The translations under genes were made by a program, and so were the position numbers. Source: Flavobacteriales bacterium (lineage in GTDB: Bacteria; Bacteroidota; Bacteroidia; Flavobacteriales; BACL11). From it: a stretch of 12,891 nt of DNA. Each line of letters begins with the position of its first letter. The stretch's first letter is position 1. Location of the stretch: positions 1 to 12,891 of the forward strand of contig NZWA01000014.1 in the NCBI GenBank assembly GCA_002697505.1, written 5' to 3'. Of this stretch, positions 7,262 through 12,891 are shown one piece after another. The notes under the pieces were generated by a model, which saw only the letters and a program-made list of their open reading frames with translations, did not search any database and had not been told where the DNA came from.

Positions 7262-7636
7262 ATGATAACTAAAAACTTTTTAAACATTGCAATCATAACT
7301 TGTTCTCTAGCACTTTTTACTTCATGTTCTGAGGAAGATGAGCATGATCATTCAGGTGAATGTCCTCCATGTCATTTAGCATTTCCAGATGGAGATGGTG
7401 GGGAGTATATGTATGACATAACCAATGCAGCAGGAGGCGAAGAATTTTGTGGTGATGAGTTAGAAGATGCGGAGTCGAATACTTTCTATTTTGAAGTTCC
7501 TGCAGGGCAGACTTTGACGTGTTCTGATGGTGGACACCCAATTGGTGAAGGGCAGTATGGTCCGGGCGCCGATACAACTATAACTCCAACTGGTCGACTT
7601 TATGAAGTGCACTGTGAGGAACACGGTAGTCATTAA
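7262..7636 (+). CDS. Small His/Cys-rich lipoprotein, probably surface-exposed
   Basis: A 124-aa lipoprotein. The signal peptide is about 1-21 with lipobox LFTSC, giving lipidated C22. The mature start is C-SEEDE, an acidic run right after the lipid cysteine. That matches the type of lipoprotein export signal described for surface lipoproteins of Bacteroidota (S followed by D/E residues). The mature chain carries likely metal ligands: HDH (28-30), CPPCH (34-38), C63, C87, H92 and HCEEHGSH at the very C-terminus (117-124). The small size and the high Cys/His/Asp/Glu content suggest metal binding. Position just downstream of the TonB receptor suggests a partner in capture or handover. The leader contains a hammerhead ribozyme cleavage site 23 nt before the ATG, and a start-stop ATGTAA at 7252-7257. 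The metal and the partnership are inference; no named family is recognised. Confidence 0.85.
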   Translation: MITKNFLNIAIITCSLALFTSCSEEDEHDHSGECPPCHLAFPDGDGGEYMYDITNAAGGEEFCGDELEDAESNTFYFEVPAGQTLTCSDGGHPIGEGQYGPGADTTITPTGRLYEVHCEEHGSH

Positions 7637-7660
7637 AAATCAATATTCATGAATAAAAAG

Positions 7661-7687
7661 AAGCAAGCCACCTGGCTTGCTTTTTTA
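7661..7687 (+). terminator. Rho-independent terminator after the lipoprotein gene
   Basis: AAGCAAGCCA (7661-7670) is perfectly complementary to TGGCTTGCTT (7673-7682). The closing base pairs near the apex must open to form a loop of about four nucleotides. A T-tract follows at 7681-7686. Confidence 0.88.
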
Positions 7688-7700
7688 TTAAATTAATATG

Positions 7701-7730
7701 TTGTATTAATGCAATTATTAGTTAAGTTTG
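7701..7730 (+). promoter_or_regulatory. Bacteroidota-type promoter for the cupin gene
   Basis: TTG at 7701-7703 (-33) is followed by 19 nt and then TAAGTTTG at 7723-7730, an exact TAnnTTTG -7 element. It sits right after a terminator. Transcription would begin about 5-9 nt after the -7 box, at or just past the ATG at 7735, which bears on the choice of start codon. Confidence 0.6.
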
Positions 7731-7734
7731 TTTT

Positions 7735-8109
7735 ATGAGAGAAATAAAAAAAGTGAATATAATGGACAAGTTTTCATTATTTGATGAAAAGTGGACACCT
7801 AAAATAGTGGGAGAATTAAATGATCAGTATGTTAAGTTGTGCAAGTTAAAAGATAATTTTATTTGGCATAGTCATGAACATGAGGATGAGTTATTTATGG
7901 TATTTAAAGGAACTCTCTATATAGATTTTAGAGATAATAAATCAATTGAGATTAATGAGGGAGAGATGTTAATCGTTCCCAAAGGAGTTGAACATAGGCC
8001 TAGAACAAATGGAGAATTGGTTTTGAATTTATTGTTTGAACCTAAAACTACTAAACATACAGGCCAAGTAGACTCCGATCTTACAGTAAAAAAACTAGAT
8101 TGGATTTAG
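7735..8109 (+). CDS. Single-domain cupin protein
   Basis: A 124-aa small cupin of the COG0662-like group. Cupin motif 1 is seen as H45-S-H47 with E52 and G59 (WHSHEHEDELFMVFKG). Motif 2 is seen as G76, P82, G84, H87 and N92 (GEMLIVPKGVEHRP). H45, H47, E52 and H87 would bind one divalent metal. The family includes isomerases, dioxygenases and simple binding proteins, so the reaction cannot be assigned. The start is uncertain. ATG 7735 gives MREIKKVNIMDKFS, and the KVN segment looks like the family's usual N-terminus. However, the promoter's -7 box ends 4 nt before this ATG, so the message may be leaderless or may start at the in-frame ATG 7762. The next gene starts 7 nt after the stop, suggesting co-transcription. 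Confidence 0.88.
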   Translation: MREIKKVNIMDKFSLFDEKWTPKIVGELNDQYVKLCKLKDNFIWHSHEHEDELFMVFKGTLYIDFRDNKSIEINEGEMLIVPKGVEHRPRTNGELVLNLLFEPKTTKHTGQVDSDLTVKKLDWI

Positions 8110-8116
8110 ATTATTT

Positions 8117-8305
8117 ATGAAAACAGCTGCTTTGTGGTTATGTATATCATTCATATTTTATTTAATTGGTCATTTAATTTGGACTATATTCACCATAATG
8201 GAAGGAAATGCAGATTTTAAGTTTTGGATAATCAGTGTACCTTTTGCTATTTTTTCAATTTTTGGATTATTTGCATCTTTTAAACTATATAAGAACGAGA
8301 GGTAG
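8117..8305 (+). CDS. Small two-helix membrane protein
   Basis: A 62-aa protein with two hydrophobic segments, about 4-26 (ALWLCISFIFYLIGHLIWTI) and 37-55, joined by a short polar turn with EGNADFK. It ends in a basic tail (KLYKNER). I do not recognise a family. The start lies 7 nt after the cupin stop, and the next gene begins 14 nt after its own stop, so it is probably the middle gene of a three-gene unit. A role at the inner membrane is all that can be inferred. Its reality as a gene rests on position, an ATG start and clean membrane topology. Confidence 0.7.
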   Translation: MKTAALWLCISFIFYLIGHLIWTIFTIMEGNADFKFWIISVPFAIFSIFGLFASFKLYKNER

Positions 8306-8319
8306 TATAAATTTTTGTA

Positions 8320-8904
8320 ATGAAATTAAACAAGCAACTTTGGAATCAAAGATATTTAGACTCAAATACTGGCTGGGATGTAGGTTATATTACCACTCCA
8401 ATTAAAGAGTATATTGATCAAATTCAGAATAAAGAAATTAAGATATTAGTTCCTGGTTCTGGAAACGGTTACGAAGCAGAATATTTATATAAGTTGGGCT
8501 TTAAAAATATTTTTGTACTTGATTATGCAAATCGAGCATTAGAAAACTTTAAAAATAGAGTTAATACTTTTCCTAAATCTAATATCTATGAAATTAATTT
8601 TTTTGATTTACATCAAAAATTTGATTTAATTATTGAACAAACTTTTTTTTGTGCTTTAGATATTAATCTTCGAACACATTATGTTAATAAAATGTCAGAA
8701 CTATTAAATGATAATGGAAAATTAGTAGGGGTTTTATTTGACGATAAGTTTAATAATGAAGGGCCTCCTTATGGCGCGAATTTTGAAGAATATAAAAAAT
8801 TATTTAAAGAAAGATTTGTTCTTAAAACTTTTGAAAAATGTTATAACTCAATACCATCAAGATCATCAAACGAATTTTTTTTAATCGCCAAAAAAAACAT
8901 TTGA
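8320..8904 (+). CDS. TPMT-family SAM-dependent methyltransferase
   Basis: A 194-aa class I SAM-dependent methyltransferase of the thiopurine S-methyltransferase (TPMT) family. Diagnostic parts are the N-terminal WNQRYLDSNTGWDVGY (8-23), SAM motif I ILVPGSGNGYEAEYL (42-56), the acidic D68 after strand 2 (FVLDYA), EQTFFCAL (106-113), GPPYGANFEEY (138-148) and CYNSIPSRSSNEFF near the end. The length is usual for bacterial members. Relatives transfer a methyl group from SAM to thiols, selenium or tellurium species, or halides. The acceptor cannot be chosen from sequence alone. It follows the small membrane protein by 14 nt and is probably in the cupin operon. No clear terminator is seen after the stop. 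Confidence 0.92.
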   Translation: MKLNKQLWNQRYLDSNTGWDVGYITTPIKEYIDQIQNKEIKILVPGSGNGYEAEYLYKLGFKNIFVLDYANRALENFKNRVNTFPKSNIYEINFFDLHQKFDLIIEQTFFCALDINLRTHYVNKMSELLNDNGKLVGVLFDDKFNNEGPPYGANFEEYKKLFKERFVLKTFEKCYNSIPSRSSNEFFLIAKKNI

Positions 8905-8921
8905 ATGTATAAGAAATTTAG

Positions 8922-8950
8922 TTGTAACACATCTTGTAGAAACTATTTTG
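8922..8950 (+). promoter_or_regulatory. Weak promoter candidate for the PKD protein gene
   Basis: TTG at 8922-8924 and TATTTTG at 8944-8950 are 19 nt apart, the right spacing for a Bacteroidota promoter. The -7 box lacks one T of TAnnTTTG. The leader to the ATG at 9043 would be about 85 nt. Confidence 0.25.
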
Positions 8951-9001
8951 GATATGTAAGTTTTATTTAACTATTGGAAAGAGATTCTTATCATATTTTT
9001 T

Positions 9002-9025
9002 ACTTTTACAAAAACTTTTACAAAA
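9002..9025 (+). repeat. 12-nt perfect tandem repeat in the 5' leader
   Basis: ACTTTTACAAAA occurs twice back to back (9002-9013 and 9014-9025), 17 nt before the ATG at 9043. It may be simple slippage in AT-rich DNA. It lies where it could affect ribosome access. Confidence 0.8.
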
Positions 9026-9042
9026 AATTTAAATTTATTATT

Positions 9043-10140
9043 ATGAAAAAATTACTGCTCACATCAATATGTTTCTTATTTGTCATTGTTGCTTTTTCAC
9101 AATGTCAAGCAAATTTTACTTCCACACAAAATGGTCCAACAACTGTTTTTACTGACTTATCATACATAAATCAGGGCTGGTTTACAAATTATTCTGTTTC
9201 TTGGGATTGGGATTTAGGAGATGGAAATCACTCAACACAACAAAATCCAATGCATACGTATGCAAATAACGGTATATATTTGGTTTGTTTAACAGTTACC
9301 TATTTTGATTCTACAACCATTAATTCTTGTACTTCTGTTTATTGTGATTCTATATTTGTTGGTAATTCAATTCCTGCTTCTTGGGATTGCAATCCAACAT
9401 CTGGCTGTTACGACCCTGGAACAGGACTTGGGCAATATAGCTCTTTTGCTGCTTGTGATACTATGTGTGGAGCACCAACACCTTCTTGGGATTGTCCTCA
9501 AAATTCACCAGGCGGTTGTTATGATCCTGGTACAGGATTAGGTCAATACAGTTCTTTAGCTGCTTGTCAGGCGGTATGTGGAGCTCCTATGCCTTCTTGG
9601 GACTGTGGTACTCAGGGTTGTTATGACCCTGGCACAGGATTAGGAACATACACATCTTTAGCTGCTTGTCAGGCTTCATGTGTTAATACATCATCTAATC
9701 TTTGTGATTCTATGACTGCATCAGGTTCACAGTTCCAAATGACAATACAGTTGAGTAATGTTAATACGTTTGTTTATTATTGGGTTACAACTGCACCTGA
9801 TGGCAATGTTTTAGCCGAAGATAGTATGAGTACCATTCATAATGTATATAATTTTACAAATCCATCTACAGGATTAACATATGATACTGTAACAACATGT
9901 ATTACTTATTATACTCCTTCTTCTTATACTACTTGTTGCGTAAATTGGGTATGGAACGGTTCATTTTGGGCTATGATGGGTAGTTTGACCTCTTTAGAGG
10001 AGATAGGTTTATCTAATAAAAAAATAGTTAAAGTAGTTGATATGTTAGGAAGAGAGACATCAATAAATAACAATCAGGTTTTGTTCTTTATTTATGAAGA
10101 TGGTACGATTGAGAAAAGGTATATTAACGATAGAAAGTAG
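9043..10140 (+). CDS. Secreted PKD-domain protein with Cys-rich repeats
   Basis: A 365-aa protein. The ATG at 9043 is preferred over an upstream in-frame TTG (8974) because it gives a standard signal peptide (MKKLLLTSICFLFVIVAFS, cut near Q20). Residues 21-108 are a PKD domain (WDWDLGDG at 54-61, HTYANNGIYLVCLTV). Then come three Cys-rich units starting SWDC at 113, 148 and 185, each with GCYDPGTGLGxYxS and AACxxxC. Residues 220-315 are an unassigned region with further Cys. The end (327-361) is a sorting-like tail with VVDMLGRETS and FFIYEDGTIEKRYI, resembling short T9SS C-terminal tails. The high Cys content suggests disulfides in an extracellular product. The stop overlaps the GTG start of the next gene by one base, so the two are co-transcribed. 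Its role may be adhesion or a surface structure; this is inference. Confidence 0.87.
   Translation: MKKLLLTSICFLFVIVAFSQCQANFTSTQNGPTTVFTDLSYINQGWFTNYSVSWDWDLGDGNHSTQQNPMHTYANNGIYLVCLTVTYFDSTTINSCTSVYCDSIFVGNSIPASWDCNPTSGCYDPGTGLGQYSSFAACDTMCGAPTPSWDCPQNSPGGCYDPGTGLGQYSSLAACQAVCGAPMPSWDCGTQGCYDPGTGLGTYTSLAACQASCVNTSSNLCDSMTASGSQFQMTIQLSNVNTFVYYWVTTAPDGNVLAEDSMSTIHNVYNFTNPSTGLTYDTVTTCITYYTPSSYTTCCVNWVWNGSFWAMMGSLTSLEEIGLSNKKIVKVVDMLGRETSINNNQVLFFIYEDGTIEKRYINDRK
9379..9681 (+). repeat. Three tandem Cys-rich protein repeats (35-37 aa)
   Basis: Units start at 9379, 9484 and 9595 and encode SWDC-x(4-7)-GCYDPGTGLG-xYxS-x-AAC-x3-C. Each has four Cys at equivalent places. Unit spacing is 35 then 37 codons; the variation falls between the first and second Cys. 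DNA copies differ at many third positions, so the duplication is not recent. Confidence 0.9.
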
Positions 10141-10721
10141 TGTATAAAAAGATACTTGTTTTTATATGTTGTTTGGTTTTAGTTTCAAAGACTCTAAAAT
10201 CACAGGTTGTTAGTGTAGAAGGAGTGTGGCATGCTGATACAGTACAGTATGCCGCTCCTTTTTATCTTTATGCATTTTATCTTGTAAATACTGGAAATCT
10301 TCCTATTTATGAAAATCAGTTTGAGATAGTTGTTGCTACTAAAGCCGTAAGTCAAATAAATTCACCACCTTTCATAGCTCAATATTTTACCGATAGTATA
10401 GAAAGTGGAGTGTTTTTACCCGATGATACTCTAACATTTGAGCCGAATTTTCCTTTGCAGGGAGGTAATGCTTTATTTCAACAAGCGGGTGATAACCTAA
10501 TAGTCATTTGGCCAAATTTTACTAATCCAGTTGATGTAGATACAAGTACAACTCCGGTTCATGTTTTAGCTAATGTTTCTTCAGTTTATGAGGATCAGAA
10601 TAAGATTTTTAATATAGATGAGAAATTGTATGATATTTTAGGAAATGAATATTTCTCTATTAAACATGTTCCAATTGGAACTATTTACATTTATAATGGA
10701 GAGAAATATATTAAGTTTTAA
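10140..10721 (+). CDS. Small secreted protein with T9SS-like sorting tail
   Basis: A 193-aa protein. It starts with GTG overlapping the previous TAG stop (TAGTG). An in-frame stop at 10131 and the lack of a nearby in-frame ATG support this start. The signal peptide is about 1-22 (KKILVFICCLVLVSKTLKSQ). The mature region (about 23-150) reads like a beta-sandwich, beginning VVSVEGVWHADTVQYAAP, but I recognise no named family. The C-terminus carries IDEKLYDILGNEY followed by GTIYIYNGEKYIKF. It is a clear relative of the short sorting-like tail on the preceding gene and on the fasciclin gene at the window start. The overlap suggests translational coupling with the PKD protein, so the two may act together outside the cell. 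Function unknown. Confidence 0.85.
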   Translation: MYKKILVFICCLVLVSKTLKSQVVSVEGVWHADTVQYAAPFYLYAFYLVNTGNLPIYENQFEIVVATKAVSQINSPPFIAQYFTDSIESGVFLPDDTLTFEPNFPLQGGNALFQQAGDNLIVIWPNFTNPVDVDTSTTPVHVLANVSSVYEDQNKIFNIDEKLYDILGNEYFSIKHVPIGTIYIYNGEKYIKF

Positions 10722-10723
10722 AA

Positions 10724-12157
10724 ATGGAGAAAAATCCATTAAACAATATTGTAAAATCACTAAGTAAAGATGAGGTAAGGTTTTTTAAGTTGTTCTTGAA
10801 AAGAACAAATAATAAAAACAGAAAGGATGTTCAGCTTTTTAATTTCTTAAGAAAAATAAATAAGAATTATCAAACAAATGATGCTTTAAAAGTAATTAAC
10901 ACTAATCCAAATAATTTATATCAAATAAGAAATAGACTATATCATGAAGTAAATAATTCTATGATATGGCAACACATTTGGAAAGACGAACAATCTAAGT
11001 CATTTAGCTATGTTTTATTAGCAAGAGTATACAGGAATAAAGGTGAACTTCAACTTGCCTATCATTTTTTACAAAAGGCTGAAAGAGAAGCTGATTCTAA
11101 TAATTTATATCAGTTATTATCTATTATTTACTCTGATATCATAGACTTATCACATGAATTTGTATCCATTGATTTAGATAAGTATATTGCTTTAAAAAGA
11201 AAAAATATCAAAGTAATTTCTGAAATTGAGGAAATTGATATTTTATTATCAAAAGTAATGTATGATATAAAAACAAAGCAGAATTTAAGTAGTTCAAAAA
11301 ATACGGTACTTAATGAACTTAAACAAAAGTATAAACAGATTTTAAATGAAGAAAAATTATTTAGTAATCCTAAATTTAAAATTAGATTGTTTAAGCTTTA
11401 TAGCAGATATCTTTTGCAAAGCCGACAATATACCCTACTGGAAAAATTCTTAATTGAAACATATTTTGATTTTGAAAATAATGGTATTTTCAATAGGAAT
11501 CTACATAATGAAAAACTTTCTTTATTAACATATTTGACTAACTGTTTGTATACAAACAAAAAGTACGATCAATCTTTAAGATATGCTCAAATTTTAATGG
11601 ATTCAATGAATGAGTTTGATGCTTTTTTATACAATAAATATATTTTTTATTACTACAATTCTTTAATATTAAACTATTCAAAAACAGATAAAAAGAAAGC
11701 ACTAGATTATTTAAATAAAGCAAGTAAGGATGAAGATATTTTAAAGTTACCAACGTACAGTTTATTTATTTACTTGAATAAGGCTTTAGTACACTACTAT
11801 TTAAAAGACTACAAGAATGCAAGAGTAAATATATCTAGATTATTAATTCAAAAAGATTTTTTATCCATTGATAATGTATTTCAATTAAAAATCATGATAA
11901 CCGATTTAATGATAAGAATAGATAATTTAGATTATGATATTTTGGAGCGCATTAAAAATATTAAAAATAGATATTATGACTTATTAATTAAAACTAATTA
12001 CATTAGAGAAAATGAAATTATAAATATACTTCAAAAATTAGCTAACAAGTTACCAATAGTTAACTGTAAAGATAAATTTTTAAAACTTTTGTCAGATAAT
12101 GAATCTGATGAATTAGATATAATTAGTTACAATAGATGGTTGAAAAAAGTAGAATAA
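10724..12157 (+). CDS. TPR-like helical repeat protein, function unknown
   Basis: A 477-aa protein with no signal peptide or membrane helix, starting 2 nt after the previous stop. The N-terminal 85 residues (IVKSLSKDEVRFFKLFLKRT, then NRLYHEVNNSM) look like a conserved module. The rest is a chain of helix pairs resembling tetratricopeptide repeats: SYVLLARVYRNKGELQLAYHF at about 95-115, LTNCLYTNKKYDQSLRYAQIL near 270-290, and IYLNKALVHYYLKDYKNARVN near 350-370. TPR proteins act as docking scaffolds. It is Lys/Asn/Ile rich and probably cytoplasmic. Co-transcription with two secreted proteins could mean a role in their control or export, but that is speculation. I know similar large TPR proteins only as uncharacterised Flavobacteriales proteins. 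Confidence 0.85.
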   Translation: MEKNPLNNIVKSLSKDEVRFFKLFLKRTNNKNRKDVQLFNFLRKINKNYQTNDALKVINTNPNNLYQIRNRLYHEVNNSMIWQHIWKDEQSKSFSYVLLARVYRNKGELQLAYHFLQKAEREADSNNLYQLLSIIYSDIIDLSHEFVSIDLDKYIALKRKNIKVISEIEEIDILLSKVMYDIKTKQNLSSSKNTVLNELKQKYKQILNEEKLFSNPKFKIRLFKLYSRYLLQSRQYTLLEKFLIETYFDFENNGIFNRNLHNEKLSLLTYLTNCLYTNKKYDQSLRYAQILMDSMNEFDAFLYNKYIFYYYNSLILNYSKTDKKKALDYLNKASKDEDILKLPTYSLFIYLNKALVHYYLKDYKNARVNISRLLIQKDFLSIDNVFQLKIMITDLMIRIDNLDYDILERIKNIKNRYYDLLIKTNYIRENEIINILQKLANKLPIVNCKDKFLKLLSDNESDELDIISYNRWLKKVE

Positions 12158-12172
12158 ATAAAATGAAACAGT

Positions 12173-12180
12173 TACTTTTG
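12173..12180 (+). promoter_or_regulatory. Possible -7 promoter element for the beta-propeller gene
   Basis: TACTTTTG fits TAnnTTTG and lies 31 nt before the ATG at 12212. No TTG is seen at the right -33 distance (the one at 12140 is too far). The box overlaps a small AT hairpin (12172-12178 with 12182-12188), which may be fortuitous. Confidence 0.3.
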
Positions 12181-12211
12181 GAAAGTAATTTAATCTATCA
12201 AGTTTTATTTT

Positions 12212-12891
12212 ATGAAAAATATCATTTTACTTCTCATCTTTTTTCCATCGCTAACATTTTCTCAACTTGTTCCGTTAAGTACTGATTTTAATCAAAATAT
12301 TGTATGGCAGAAAGTGTTTACAGATGGTCCTGCTGGAAAAGTAAATCGTGGTATAGTAGATTCTGAAGGAAATTGTGCTGTTATTTTTATGCCGCCAAAT
12401 ATGTCTAGAGTTCATAAAATAGACGGAAATGATGGAAGTTTGATATGGTCGAAAACAATAAATAATACAGTGGGATTTGGTATAACTGAGTTTTATCATT
12501 TAGGTAGAGTTGATTATATTGTTTCGGGTGGAAAAGGTTCAACACAAGAAAGATGGGTTGCCCGATTAAATGGAGATGATGGTTCCATAGTTTGGGAAAA
12601 GACATACAATACACCTGGATCTAATTGGGAGTTTGATGGGATAAGAATGACAATGATTGGATCTGATAATTATATATATGCTTCTGGCTTTATTGGAGGA
12701 GATGATCCTGGAACAATCTTTATTGTATATGCCGGAGAGGAAGTAGTTATGAAAATTGATCCAGCTGATGGAACAGAAATTTGGACCAATATTAATTCTT
12801 CATCCGAATATTCAGTGGCTGTGGTGGAAAGCTCTGATGGTTATATTTATTCTGCTGGAACTAAGTACGAGGAGGATTTAATTTTGACTAA
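12212..12891 (+). CDS. Secreted beta-propeller-like protein, N-terminal part
   Basis: The frame is open from ATG 12212 to the window end: 226 full codons, with the 3' end missing. The signal peptide is MKNIILLLIFFPSLTFS, cut before Q18. The mature part has repeated blades of the PQQ/delta-60 type: VHKIDGNDGSLIWSKT, then VARLNGDDGSIVWEKTYN, then VMKIDPADGTEIWTN. These alternate with DNYIYASGFIGG and DGYIYSAGT strands. Such repeats occur in secreted Bacteroidota proteins, often with a T9SS tail at the far end, which cannot be seen here. There is no sign of dehydrogenase or cofactor residues. It begins 54 nt after the TPR gene, so it could be an extension of that operon or have its own promoter. 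The beta-propeller call is moderately sure; the function is unknown. Confidence 0.82.
   Translation, partial: MKNIILLLIFFPSLTFSQLVPLSTDFNQNIVWQKVFTDGPAGKVNRGIVDSEGNCAVIFMPPNMSRVHKIDGNDGSLIWSKTINNTVGFGITEFYHLGRVDYIVSGGKGSTQERWVARLNGDDGSIVWEKTYNTPGSNWEFDGIRMTMIGSDNYIYASGFIGGDDPGTIFIVYAGEEVVMKIDPADGTEIWTNINSSSEYSVAVVESSDGYIYSAGTKYEEDLILT

Noticed and set aside
6612..7577. Minus-strand open frames opposite the TonB receptor and lipoprotein, rich in His
   Set aside because: Their composition mirrors the Asp/Asn-rich plus-strand codons; the plus-strand genes have signal peptides and motifs.
8974..9042. N-terminal extension of the PKD protein from a TTG codon
   Set aside because: It would bury a good signal peptide and translate an AT-rich leader with a tandem repeat; ATG 9043 fits better.
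9305..9541. Second plus-strand frame inside the PKD protein gene
   Set aside because: It is an out-of-frame read of the Cys-rich repeats and has no independent start signal.
12172..12188. AT-only hairpin as a terminator after the TPR gene
   Set aside because: The stem is 7 bp of mostly A-T pairs with no real T-tract, and it overlaps a -7-like box.
11538..12614. Minus-strand open frames opposite the TPR and beta-propeller genes
   Set aside because: Both plus-strand frames are long and carry repeats or a signal peptide; the minus frames have no features.
1..12891. CRISPR arrays, insertion sequences, tRNA or rRNA genes, phage genes
   Set aside because: I saw no spaced direct repeats, transposase or integrase motifs, terminal inverted repeats or tRNA cloverleaf signatures.

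Overview
The window comes from a low-GC (roughly 30%) member of the Bacteroidota, most likely a marine Flavobacteriales-type bacterium. The evidence is the very AT-rich DNA with A-rich start regions, TAnnTTTG-like -7 promoter elements, a TonB-dependent receptor with an N-terminal carboxypeptidase-regulatory-like domain, lipoprotein and signal-peptide styles (…FS|Q), PKD and fasciclin secreted proteins, and short C-terminal tails resembling type IX secretion (T9SS) sorting tails. Every gene I can support is on the + strand.

Layout. (a) 1-301: the end of a secreted fasciclin-domain protein, closed by a strong terminator at 327-360. (b) 372-4827: a tight four-gene operon. It holds a PAS domain fused to a UbiA/MenA-like prenyltransferase, a degenerate short-chain dehydrogenase homologue, an RND/MMPL-type lipid-exporter-like protein (4-nt ATGA overlap with the preceding gene) and a conserved protein of unknown function. 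A terminator follows at 4840-4868. (c) 4901-7636: a TonB-dependent receptor with His-rich segments, followed by a small His/Cys-rich lipoprotein that probably sits on the cell surface; I infer metal uptake. A terminator follows at 7661-7687. (d) 7735-8904: a cupin, a 62-aa two-helix membrane protein and a TPMT-family methyltransferase. (e) 9043-12157: a PKD protein with three Cys-rich repeats, a second small secreted protein with a sorting-like tail, and a TPR-like cytoplasmic protein. (f) 12212-end: the start of a secreted beta-propeller-like protein that runs off the window.

The most striking item is not a protein. The 75-nt gap between the TonB receptor and the lipoprotein holds a complete type I hammerhead ribozyme (7190-7244). 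It has the CTGATGA and GAAA cores, three closed helices and a GTC cleavage triplet, and the predicted cut is after C7238. If active, it would split the receptor-lipoprotein message and give the lipoprotein mRNA a 23-nt leader with a 5'-OH end. Second in interest are the PAS-UbiA fusion and its operon, which look like an unassigned prenyl-lipid or quinone-related synthesis-and-export set.
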